A stretch of DNA of 53,679 nt from assembly GCA_030841105.1 (NCBI GenBank), contig JAVEDE010000012.1, forward strand, positions 71,079 to 124,757, in the 5' to 3' direction. Source of the stretch: Pyrinomonadaceae bacterium. Its GTDB lineage: Bacteria > Acidobacteriota > Blastocatellia > Pyrinomonadales > Pyrinomonadaceae. The notes under the pieces were generated by a model. That model saw only the letters and a list, made by a program, of their open reading frames with translations, was not told the DNA's origin and searched no databases. Both the position numbers and the translations under genes were made by a program. Below are positions 15,369 to 22,333 of the stretch, one piece after another (positions within the stretch are counted from its first letter, which is position 1; every line of letters starts with the position of its first letter).

Positions 15369-16237
15369 TGGAACTCTTTCGCGCTCTCGCCGTCTTCGCA
15401 GAACCGCCGACACAAGAGAGCGCGGGCATCGCCCGTGCGCTCGAACTCGGCGCGCTCCCCGCGTCGAGCGAGTACACGGAACTGTTCGTCTTCCAACTCT
15501 ATCCATACGCCTCTGTCTATCTCGGCGCGGAGGGAATGCTCGGCGGCGAGGCGCGCGACCGCGTGGCGGGCTTCTGGCGCGCGCTCGCGCAGACGCCGCC
15601 CGCCGAACCCGATCACCTCTCCGTCATGCTCGCCCTCTACGTGCAACTCTCCGAACTCGAAGCGAACGAAACGGACGACGCGCGGCGCGACAGTTGGCGA
15701 CGCGCGCGACGCGCCTACCTGTGGGAGCACCTACTCAGTTGGCTGCCCGCCTACCTCTCCAAGTTGACCGAGATTGCGACGCCGTTCTACCGGCGTTGGG
15801 GCGAGACGCTGCTGGACGCTCTGCGCGAGGAAGCGCGTGCGACGTTGGACGCGGCGACGCCGCAACTCCCGCTGCACCTGCGCGCGTCGGCCGGGCTGGT
15901 TGACCCGCGCGAGGGCGAGGCAGCGGAGTTTTTGCAGACGCTACTCAGCCCCGCGCGCAGCGGGATGATCATCGTGCGCGCCGACTTGAGTCGCGCGGCG
16001 CGCTCGCTCGAACTCGGCCTGCGCGCGGGCGAACGCAAGTACGCGCTCGAATCCCTGCTGGCGCAGGACGCGCGCGGCGTGCTCGCGTGGCTCGCGCGCG
16101 AAGCCCGCGCGTGGGAAGCGCGCCACGCACGCGAACGCGACACGCTCGCCGAGATCGCGCGCGCGTGGGAAGCGAAGGCCGCCGCCTCGGCGCAACTCCT
16201 TGAAGAACTCAAGGCCGCCGCTGACGCGGAAGCATAG
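15368..16237 (+). CDS. TorD/DmsD/NarJ-type molybdoenzyme maturation chaperone
   Basis: 289 residues. The start ATG overlaps the stop of the molybdoenzyme gene (TGATG), so translation is coupled. The TorD-family signature is visible: YTELFVFQLYPYASVYLG with GMLGGEARDRVAGFW (residues 36-70), then PPAEPDHLSVMLALYVQL (78-95; the conserved E-P-D-H-L core). The C-terminal half is helix-rich and Ala/Arg-rich, longer than the usual ~200-residue chaperone. Such proteins bind the apo-catalytic subunit and help insert the bis-MGD cofactor. Here Tat proofreading is probably not needed, because the partner lacks a Tat signal. It is cytoplasmic. Confidence 0.85.
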   Translation: MELFRALAVFAEPPTQESAGIARALELGALPASSEYTELFVFQLYPYASVYLGAEGMLGGEARDRVAGFWRALAQTPPAEPDHLSVMLALYVQLSELEANETDDARRDSWRRARRAYLWEHLLSWLPAYLSKLTEIATPFYRRWGETLLDALREEARATLDAATPQLPLHLRASAGLVDPREGEAAEFLQTLLSPARSGMIIVRADLSRAARSLELGLRAGERKYALESLLAQDARGVLAWLAREARAWEARHARERDTLAEIARAWEAKAAASAQLLEELKAAADAEA

Positions 16238-16277
16238 AGAGAAACTATGGAGGATGAATGATGAAGGGAAAGCCGCC

Positions 16278-16382
16278 CGTCGTCAGTTGTCCGGGGTCAG
16301 TTGTCAGTTGCAAGTGACCATTGCGTGAGCCGCTACAGATCGTATTGAATAACTGACCACGAACAACGGACAACTGACAACG
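16278..16382. repeat. Dispersed imperfect palindrome, copy 1
   Basis: The outer arms CGTCGTCAGTTGTCCG (16278-16293) and its near reverse complement (16367-16382, one mismatch) enclose about 70 bases, including further GTCAGTTGTCAG words. The same words and a related core recur at 19781-19894 and 35956-36066. The element lies between the chaperone gene and the second ECF sigma gene. Confidence 0.7.
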
Positions 16383-16505
16383 ATCACTCCGATAGTTAAT
16401 CGTCCCTCCTTCATCCTTTCCCATCATCCCCACATTTGCCCGCCCCCGAAAAATATTTGTAACTTTTCCCATCCCCACCTGTTTTAGTGGGCGTACAGTG
16501 TTTCT

Positions 16506-17060
16506 ATGGCGAGCGAAGAAGACGAGTTTGCGATCATGTTCCACGAGTTCTACCCAAGCCTGTGCCGTTTTCTGGAGTGCCTGCTGGGGGGGCGCGGCGC
16601 GGCTTCGACGGCGCAGGAGATCGCACAGGACAGCTTCTTGCAGTTGCACCACAAAGGTCTGCGCAGTTTGCCGGAAGGCGAGGCTCGCTTCTGGCTCTAC
16701 CGCGTGGCGCGCAACTTCGCCTTGAACGAGTTGAACAAAAGGAACACGCGTTATCGTCTCTTCGACAAAGTGGTTGACGTGTTCCGCACACACGTGCCGA
16801 CGCCGGAAGAGGAGTTTGAGACGGCCGAGCGCAGAGGGTTGGTGACGGACATGCTCAAGACGCTCCCCGAACAGCAACGCGCCGCACTGCTCCTGCGCGA
16901 GCAGGAAGAGTTGAGCTACGGCGAGATCGCGCGCGTGCTCGGCGTCTCCGAAGGTAAAGTCAAAGTTGACGTATTCCGCGCGCGCACGGCCTTGCGCGAG
17001 CGTTGGGGCAGACGGGAGCACGCGCAGGCGGCGCGCAGCAGCAGCAAGGCCGCCGGTTGA
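16506..17060 (+). CDS. ECF-type RNA polymerase sigma factor
   Basis: 184 residues. Region 2: FAIMFHEFYPSLCRFLECLL, EIAQDSFLQLHHKG and ARFWLYRVARNFALNELNK. Region 4: LKTLPEQQRAALLLREQEE followed by the helix-turn-helix LSYGEIARVLGVSEGKVKVD. No region 3 is present. No good ribosome site precedes the ATG at 16506, so the start is less sure than the family. The anti-sigma gene follows after 35 bases. The target regulon is unknown; the co-directional HEAT-repeat genes downstream are natural candidates. Confidence 0.92.
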   Translation: MASEEDEFAIMFHEFYPSLCRFLECLLGGRGAASTAQEIAQDSFLQLHHKGLRSLPEGEARFWLYRVARNFALNELNKRNTRYRLFDKVVDVFRTHVPTPEEEFETAERRGLVTDMLKTLPEQQRAALLLREQEELSYGEIARVLGVSEGKVKVDVFRARTALRERWGRREHAQAARSSSKAAG

Positions 17061-17095
17061 AACGGCAAGCGGGGAAGTCTCAAGCGGTGACAACT

Positions 17096-18190
17096 ATGAA
17101 ATGCGTCTGGACACAAAAAGTCTCGCTCTTGATTGACGGCGAACTCGCCGCCGGGGAAGCGCGCGACGTGGAGCGACACCTCGACGCCTGCGGCGACTGC
17201 CAAGCGGCGCGCGAAGATTTTCTCCTGCTGCGGCGTCAACTCGCCGACTACCCGCTCGAACTCGACGCCTTCGCACGGCAGCGCGCGCTCAAGCGCGTCC
17301 TCGCGGCAAGCGACGGAGGCGCGGCGAAGTTTGAAAGTGAACGGTCGGGCGTGTTCGGCATGCCGCGACTCAGCCCCGTCGGGTTGGCCGCGCTGCTGTT
17401 GCTGCTGGTCGGCGTCGCCGCAGGCGTCGTCTCTCTGTTGAGTTCGCGCCGCGCGCCCGCGGAAGTTGTTAACTACGTGCCGACGCCCGCGCCCACCAGC
17501 AACAATAACAACGCCGTGACTGCTATGCCCGCCGCGACGCCGATTGCGTCGCCGACAGCGGCGAACGATTTGACGGCGAGCACGAACAGGCAGGGCGGTG
17601 AAGTGGCCGCCGTGAACAGTCAGAAGAAGCGTGCGGGCGGAGCAGTTCCGAAGTCTTTGCCGAAGTCTCAGAGGTTCATTACGCCGCATGTTGACGTGCC
17701 CGTTGTGGAGTCTGCGAGAAACGATGTCGAGGCTGCGGCCAATGGTGGCAGCATCGGCGTGGTCGAATCGAGCGATGCGGGCGACGACGCGGCGCGACGC
17801 GGCGCGGAAGAGGCGGCGGACAACGCGGCGGGCGAGTCGAAGACCGCGCGCCACGTCGAACAGGCACAATTATTGTTGCGCTCTTTCCGCAACGCGCGCC
17901 CGGCCGACGCGGGACGCCGCGCCTCGTCCGACCTCGCCTACGAGAAACAGCGTTCCAAAAAATTGCTCTATGAAAACATCGTGCTCCGGCGCGAGGCGGC
18001 GAGCCGCGGCAATCTGCCCGTCGAATCGCTGCTCAATAGTCTTGAGCCGATCCTGATTGACATCGCCAACTTGCCCGACAAGCCCGCGCCCGCCGACGTG
18101 AAAGAGATCAACGAACGCATGCGCCGGAAGAACCTCGTCGCCATGCTCCAAATCAGCGCGGTCGAATCCGCCTCCGCGCGTTCCTATTAA
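17096..18190 (+). CDS. Transmembrane zf-HC2 anti-sigma factor
   Basis: 364 residues from ATG 17096. The N-terminal zinc-finger anti-sigma domain has the pattern C...H-x3-C-x2-C (MKCVWTQKVSLLIDGEL, then VERHLDACGDCQAARED). A single membrane segment lies near residues 95-115 (LSPVGLAALLLLLVGVAAGV). The extracytoplasmic part is Ala/Asn/Pro-rich, then helical with conserved-looking basic and acidic pairs (RSFRNARPADAGRRASSDLA, EINERMRRKNLVAMLQ). The known mechanism is that the cytoplasmic finger sequesters the cognate ECF sigma. Release by a signal sensed outside is inferred from topology. Confidence 0.85.
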   Translation: MKCVWTQKVSLLIDGELAAGEARDVERHLDACGDCQAAREDFLLLRRQLADYPLELDAFARQRALKRVLAASDGGAAKFESERSGVFGMPRLSPVGLAALLLLLVGVAAGVVSLLSSRRAPAEVVNYVPTPAPTSNNNNAVTAMPAATPIASPTAANDLTASTNRQGGEVAAVNSQKKRAGGAVPKSLPKSQRFITPHVDVPVVESARNDVEAAANGGSIGVVESSDAGDDAARRGAEEAADNAAGESKTARHVEQAQLLLRSFRNARPADAGRRASSDLAYEKQRSKKLLYENIVLRREAASRGNLPVESLLNSLEPILIDIANLPDKPAPADVKEINERMRRKNLVAMLQISAVESASARSY

Positions 18191-18213
18191 ACAGAGGACT
18201 CAAAGTTATCATC

Positions 18214-19776
18214 ATGCCACACGCATTCAAACAACACGCGCGCGCCCTCCGGCGTCGTTTCCTGTCGAGACGCACGATTGTCTTCGTCGCCCTCGCGCTC
18301 GTCGCAGTCTTCGTCGCCTCCGGCGCGTTGCTCGCGCGCGCGTCCGACGCCCCCGGCGCGAACCAAGACCTCGCCAAACTCAACCGCTTCGTGCAGACGG
18401 GCAACACGCCCGCGATGAATATGTTTCGCGCGGGGCGCGATCAGATTGAGAACGAGGAATGGGCGAAGGCCGCCGAGACCTTCCGCAGTTTCATCAACAC
18501 CTACTCGCGCGACAAGGACGTTGACGCCGCGCTCTACTGGTACGCCTACGCCCTCAAGCGGCAGGGCAACGCGAAAGAGGCGGCGAAGGTGCTCAAGCGT
18601 CTGATCAAAGAGCACGAGCGTTCGGGCTGGCGCGAAGAGGCCGACGCGATGCTCACCGAACTCGCGCCCGCGCTCGGCCAGACGCAGATCATTGACGACG
18701 CGTTAGGCCGCGAGAACGAGGAACTCAAGATCATCGCCCTCCAGAGTCTCTTCGACTCGAACCCCGAACGCGCGCTCGGCTTCGTCACCGACTGGCTGCG
18801 TCCCAACTCGACGGCGAGCCGCCGCATGAAAGAAGCGGCCGTCTCCCTGCTCGGCGCGCACGGCGGCAAACAGGCCGTCACCGTCCTCTTAGACATCGCG
18901 CGCAACCAGCCCGACGCGAAACTCCGGCAGACGGCCATCCACCGCCTCGGCGAAGCGGGCGGCGAGGCCGTGATGGACGAACTGATGCGCATCTATGCGG
19001 CCGACGCCGACCCGAACATCAAGCGGCAGGTGCTTCACGCCCTCGCCGAGATGGACGGCGCGCGCGCCGACGCGAAGCTCTTGGAGATCGCGCAGAAGAG
19101 CGGCGAAGACATCGAACTACGCAAGACCGCCATCAGCCGCCTCGGCGAGCGCGACGGCGCGTTCGACAACCTCGTCCGCATCTACGACGCCGACCGCACC
19201 GACGAAATCCGCAAGCGTCTGCTCAACTCCTTCGCCGAATCCGACGACCCGCGCGCTCAGGCGAAACTCCTCGAAGTGGCACGCACCGGCGACAACGTCG
19301 AACTGCGCAAGTTCGCGCTGCGCCGCCTCGGCGAGAAGAACAACGAGGCGATGCTCGACGAGTTGATGCGCGTCTATCAGGGCGAGCGCGACCTCGACGT
19401 GAAGCGCGAAATCCTCAACGCCTTCGCCGACATGGACAGCCCGCGCGCCAAGGCCAAGCTCTCCGAGATCGCGCGCAACCCCGCCGAGAACGTGGACTTG
19501 CGCCGGACGGTCATTCATCGTCTCGGCGACCACGGCGACGACGCGCAATCCGTCGAACTGCTCATCTCGATCTACGACGCCGAACAGAACGTCGAGATCA
19601 AACGCACGCTGCTCAACGTGCTCGGCGAATCGGATCAGAAGGCCGCCCTGCGCAAGCTGATGCAGATCGCGCGCACCGACCCTTCAATCGAACTGCGCCG
19701 CCAGGCCATCCAGCACATCGGCCAGAGCAAAGACCCGGAAGCCCTGCGCTTCCTCGAAGACATTTTGAAACCATAG
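18214..19776 (+). CDS. Exported HEAT-repeat protein (TPR-like N-part)
   Basis: 520 residues. It has an N-terminal signal/anchor (RRTIVFVALALVAVFVASGA after a basic stretch), a TPR-like helix pair (QIENEEWAKAAETFRSFINT, DAALYWYAYALKRQGNAKEA), and HEAT repeats from about residue 165 to the end. The HEAT part has a compound period of about 62-65 residues: a unit with HRLGEAGGEAVMDELMRIY, then one with VLHALAEMDGARADAKLLEI, repeated about four times. The next gene has the same compound unit, so the two are paralogues. HEAT solenoids bind proteins; no catalytic motif is seen. It lies 23 bases after the anti-sigma gene, probably the same operon, hence perhaps part of the envelope sensing or its output. 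Confidence 0.83.
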   Translation: MPHAFKQHARALRRRFLSRRTIVFVALALVAVFVASGALLARASDAPGANQDLAKLNRFVQTGNTPAMNMFRAGRDQIENEEWAKAAETFRSFINTYSRDKDVDAALYWYAYALKRQGNAKEAAKVLKRLIKEHERSGWREEADAMLTELAPALGQTQIIDDALGRENEELKIIALQSLFDSNPERALGFVTDWLRPNSTASRRMKEAAVSLLGAHGGKQAVTVLLDIARNQPDAKLRQTAIHRLGEAGGEAVMDELMRIYAADADPNIKRQVLHALAEMDGARADAKLLEIAQKSGEDIELRKTAISRLGERDGAFDNLVRIYDADRTDEIRKRLLNSFAESDDPRAQAKLLEVARTGDNVELRKFALRRLGEKNNEAMLDELMRVYQGERDLDVKREILNAFADMDSPRAKAKLSEIARNPAENVDLRRTVIHRLGDHGDDAQSVELLISIYDAEQNVEIKRTLLNVLGESDQKAALRKLMQIARTDPSIELRRQAIQHIGQSKDPEALRFLEDILKP

Positions 19777-19780
19777 AAGG

Positions 19781-19894
19781 TGTCAGTTGTCCGTCGCCAG
19801 TTGTCAGTCGTTTTGTGTCTGCTACGGCAGCTATTGAAGATTGAATTGAACAACCGGCCACGGACAAAGCACGACTGACCACGGACAACTGACA
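19781..19894. repeat. Dispersed imperfect palindrome, copy 2
   Basis: TGTCAGTTGTCCGT (19781-19794) is complemented exactly at 19881-19894. A further inner GTCAGTCG pairs with CGACTGAC. The element begins four bases after the stop of the first HEAT gene and separates it from the second. It is the same family as 16278-16382 and 35956-36066. Confidence 0.7.
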
Positions 19895-19930
19895 ACTGCT
19901 TACTGACCTCATCCTCGAAAGGAATTCATC

Positions 19931-21580
19931 ATGCGTAGATCATTCTCGTTCGCCTCTCTGTTCATCGGTCTGGCCTTGCTCGGCAACGCGGCCTGCGCGC
20001 ACCCCGGCAACGCGGCGTCGGTCGCCGCCTCCACAAATCCGGCCGCGTCGGAAACATCTTCTGCCGCCGCGCAGAGTTCGACGTTCATTCAAGTCGAGGG
20101 CGCGGACTTGAAAGCGAAGCTCGACGCGGCGGGCAGCCGCGCACGTTCGTCGCGCACGCCTTACTGGTCGGCCTATTCGTTCGACGTGCGCCCCGGCGTC
20201 GCCGTTGACCCGAACGGCGGCGAGTTTCACGGCTCGATGAACACGAGCGGCGGCACGACCGTCTTCGTCGGCACGTCGAACGGCATGACGGTCGAGACGC
20301 GCAACCTCGGCGTCTTCCTCCTGCGCGAAGCGGCGGGCACTGCTGTCACGCGCATGGAGATTTACAACCTCGACCGCAAGCGCGAGTACGGCGGCTATCC
20401 CGTCTACTGGATGGGGCGCGCGTCGAACGAGGAGAGCTTGAATTACCTGCGTGGCCTCGCCGAAGCCGCGCCCTCGCCCGCTTCGACGACGAACGCCGGG
20501 CTGCTCAACCAGCACGCCACGCTCGCCATCGCCCTGCACGACGACGCGCGCGTCGGCGCGATGCTCAAGGGGTTCGTCAAGGCTTCGTCCAACTCGAAGG
20601 TGCGCTCGACGGCCGTCTACTGGATCGGGCAGATCGGCGGCGAGACAGAGTTCCTCGCAGGGATCGTGCGCGACGAGAACGAGAAGTCGGACTTGCGCCG
20701 ACAGGCCGCGCACGCCATCGGCGAGAGCCGCGACCGCGCCGCGCTCTCGACGCTACGAACTCTCTACGAGGGCTTGCCGCAGTCCACCTCCGCGCAGCGC
20801 GAAGTCAAACGCGGCATCATCCACGCCGTCTCGGACAACGAGGACACGGCGGGTGCGTCGGCGTTCCTCCTGAAAGTGGCGAAGACGGACGCGGACAAAG
20901 AATCGCGCCGCACGGCCGTCCACGCGCTCGGCGACCACGGGCGCGATGCGGTGATTGACGATCTGATGAGCATCTACGCGGGCGATCAGGATGAGGACGT
21001 GCGCCGCGCCGTGCTCCACGCGCTCGCCGAGATCAAGACGCCGCGCGCGCAGGGGAAAATTTTGGAGATCGCGCGCACGGGCAGAGACGAAGACATGCGC
21101 CGCCACGCCATCCACATGCTCGCCGACATCGAGGGCGAGGCGATGCTCGGCGAGTTGCTCAAACTCTACGACACGGAGCAGAGCAACGACGTGCGGCGTC
21201 AACTCCTGCACGCCTTCTCCGAGATGAAGAGCCAGCAAGCCGAAGACAAACTCTTCGCCGCAGCGCGCGGCGACAACAACACGAACGCCGATTTGCGCCG
21301 TCACGCCATTCACATGATCGGCGAGCGCGCCGGGAAGCGCAGCCTCGATCTGCTGCGTGAGACGGTTGAGAGTTCGAGCGCGGAGTCGCAGTTGCAGGTG
21401 CAGGCCGTCAACGCCCTCAGCGAACGCCCGGCCGAAGAGTCTGTGCCGATCCTGATCAAGATCGCGCGCACACACCCCAACCAGCAGGTGCGCCGTCGCG
21501 CCATCAACGTCCTCGGCGAATCGGGCGACCCGCGCGCGCTCGAATTTTTCAAGGACGTGCTGCGGAGCGAAAAGGAGTAA
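19931..21580 (+). CDS. Exported HEAT-repeat protein, paralogue of the preceding gene
   Basis: 549 residues. A signal peptide (FSFASLFIGLALLGNAACAH) has a Cys at the expected cleavage point, so a lipoprotein is possible, though the lipobox is imperfect. Residues ~40-165 form a non-repetitive domain (FDVRPGVAVDPNGGEFHGSM, MEIYNLDRKREYGGYPVYWM). HEAT repeats follow to the end, again in ~64-residue double units (HALGDHGRDAVIDDLMSIYA, VLHALAEIKTPRAQGKILEI, HMLADIEGEAMLGELLKLYD). The ending INVLGESGDPRALEFFKDVL closely parallels the upstream paralogue. AAGGA precedes the ATG at good spacing. It is an extracytoplasmic protein-binding solenoid; the function is unknown. Confidence 0.83.
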   Translation: MRRSFSFASLFIGLALLGNAACAHPGNAASVAASTNPAASETSSAAAQSSTFIQVEGADLKAKLDAAGSRARSSRTPYWSAYSFDVRPGVAVDPNGGEFHGSMNTSGGTTVFVGTSNGMTVETRNLGVFLLREAAGTAVTRMEIYNLDRKREYGGYPVYWMGRASNEESLNYLRGLAEAAPSPASTTNAGLLNQHATLAIALHDDARVGAMLKGFVKASSNSKVRSTAVYWIGQIGGETEFLAGIVRDENEKSDLRRQAAHAIGESRDRAALSTLRTLYEGLPQSTSAQREVKRGIIHAVSDNEDTAGASAFLLKVAKTDADKESRRTAVHALGDHGRDAVIDDLMSIYAGDQDEDVRRAVLHALAEIKTPRAQGKILEIARTGRDEDMRRHAIHMLADIEGEAMLGELLKLYDTEQSNDVRRQLLHAFSEMKSQQAEDKLFAAARGDNNTNADLRRHAIHMIGERAGKRSLDLLRETVESSSAESQLQVQAVNALSERPAEESVPILIKIARTHPNQQVRRRAINVLGESGDPRALEFFKDVLRSEKE

Positions 21581-21586
21581 ACCGTG

Positions 21587-22045
21587 ATGAGGTCGAAGCA
21601 AATTGTCGTCGCCGTCGCCGTGCTGGCCTTGCTCGCGCTCATGTCGGCCGCGCCCGTCTCCGGCGGGCAGAAGTTGAAGAACAAGAAGAAGGAGAAACGC
21701 TTCGAGCCGGTCGTCAAAGCGAGCGTCGCCGACTACGCGGGGCGTTACGTCGGCATCGCGCCCGACTACTACCTCGACATCACAACGGGCGTGGACGGCC
21801 AACTCTCCGTCACGAGCCACGAAGGCGCGCGGCGCGCGACGCTCAGGGACATACGCATCGAAGGCGCGCATCTGAACGGCACGCGCGTCTACACGAACGG
21901 CGCGGCGAAGGATTTCACGGCTACGTTCGCCAACCGGATTCTGAACGGCGAAACGTCCTTCGGCATTCTGGTGGAGAACCTCGACGTTGAGTTCGAGGGC
22001 ATGACCTTCACGCGCATCTTCTACCAACTCGACCCCTCGCCTTGA
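21587..22045 (+). CDS. Small exported hypothetical protein
   Basis: About 152 residues; ATG 21587 or the adjacent GTG 21584, both served by AAGGAG at 21572-21577. A signal peptide (IVVAVAVLALLALMSAAPVSGG) is followed by a Lys-rich patch (KLKNKKKEKRF), then a compact beta-type domain (DYAGRYVGIAPDYYLDITTG, HLNGTRVYTNGAAKDFTATF). The body faintly resembles small lipocalin-like or DUF3471-type domains, but I do not recognise the family. It begins within seven bases of the end of the HEAT gene, so it is the last gene of the sigma/anti-sigma/HEAT/HEAT unit. Confidence 0.7.
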   Translation: MRSKQIVVAVAVLALLALMSAAPVSGGQKLKNKKKEKRFEPVVKASVADYAGRYVGIAPDYYLDITTGVDGQLSVTSHEGARRATLRDIRIEGAHLNGTRVYTNGAAKDFTATFANRILNGETSFGILVENLDVEFEGMTFTRIFYQLDPSP

Positions 22046-22088
22046 GAGTTCGTCCGACGCGTCGGCGTTTTGTCGCACGCGCAAACAT

Positions 22089-22203
22089 GTAGATCGCCCG
22101 CCACAGGGGCACGGGGCAGGCGGAGGCGCGGGAAGGAAGGACTGGCCTCCGAAGCTCCGGCACATCCGCCGCGCGCCCCGTGCCCCTGTGCCGAGCGATC
22201 TAC
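22089..22203. terminator. Long hairpin, 29-bp arms with two mismatches
   Basis: Positions 22089-22117 and 22175-22203 are reverse complements at 27 of 29 positions, with more GC-rich pairing inside. The element starts 44 bases after the small exported gene and ends 130 bases before the DUF5916 gene. It could end the HEAT operon or be a palindromic repeat. There is no T-tract on the plus strand. Confidence 0.65.
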
Positions 22204-22333
22204 TCACAACCGACTTGGCTTAAAAAACATTTCAGCGAAGCGCGGCCTGTCTGCGAAAGCGCGCGAGACAGGCGTCGGGCGAAGTGCGCCCGGAGGACGC
22301 CGGACTCGACGGCGAGCGCGGCGGAGATTCAAC

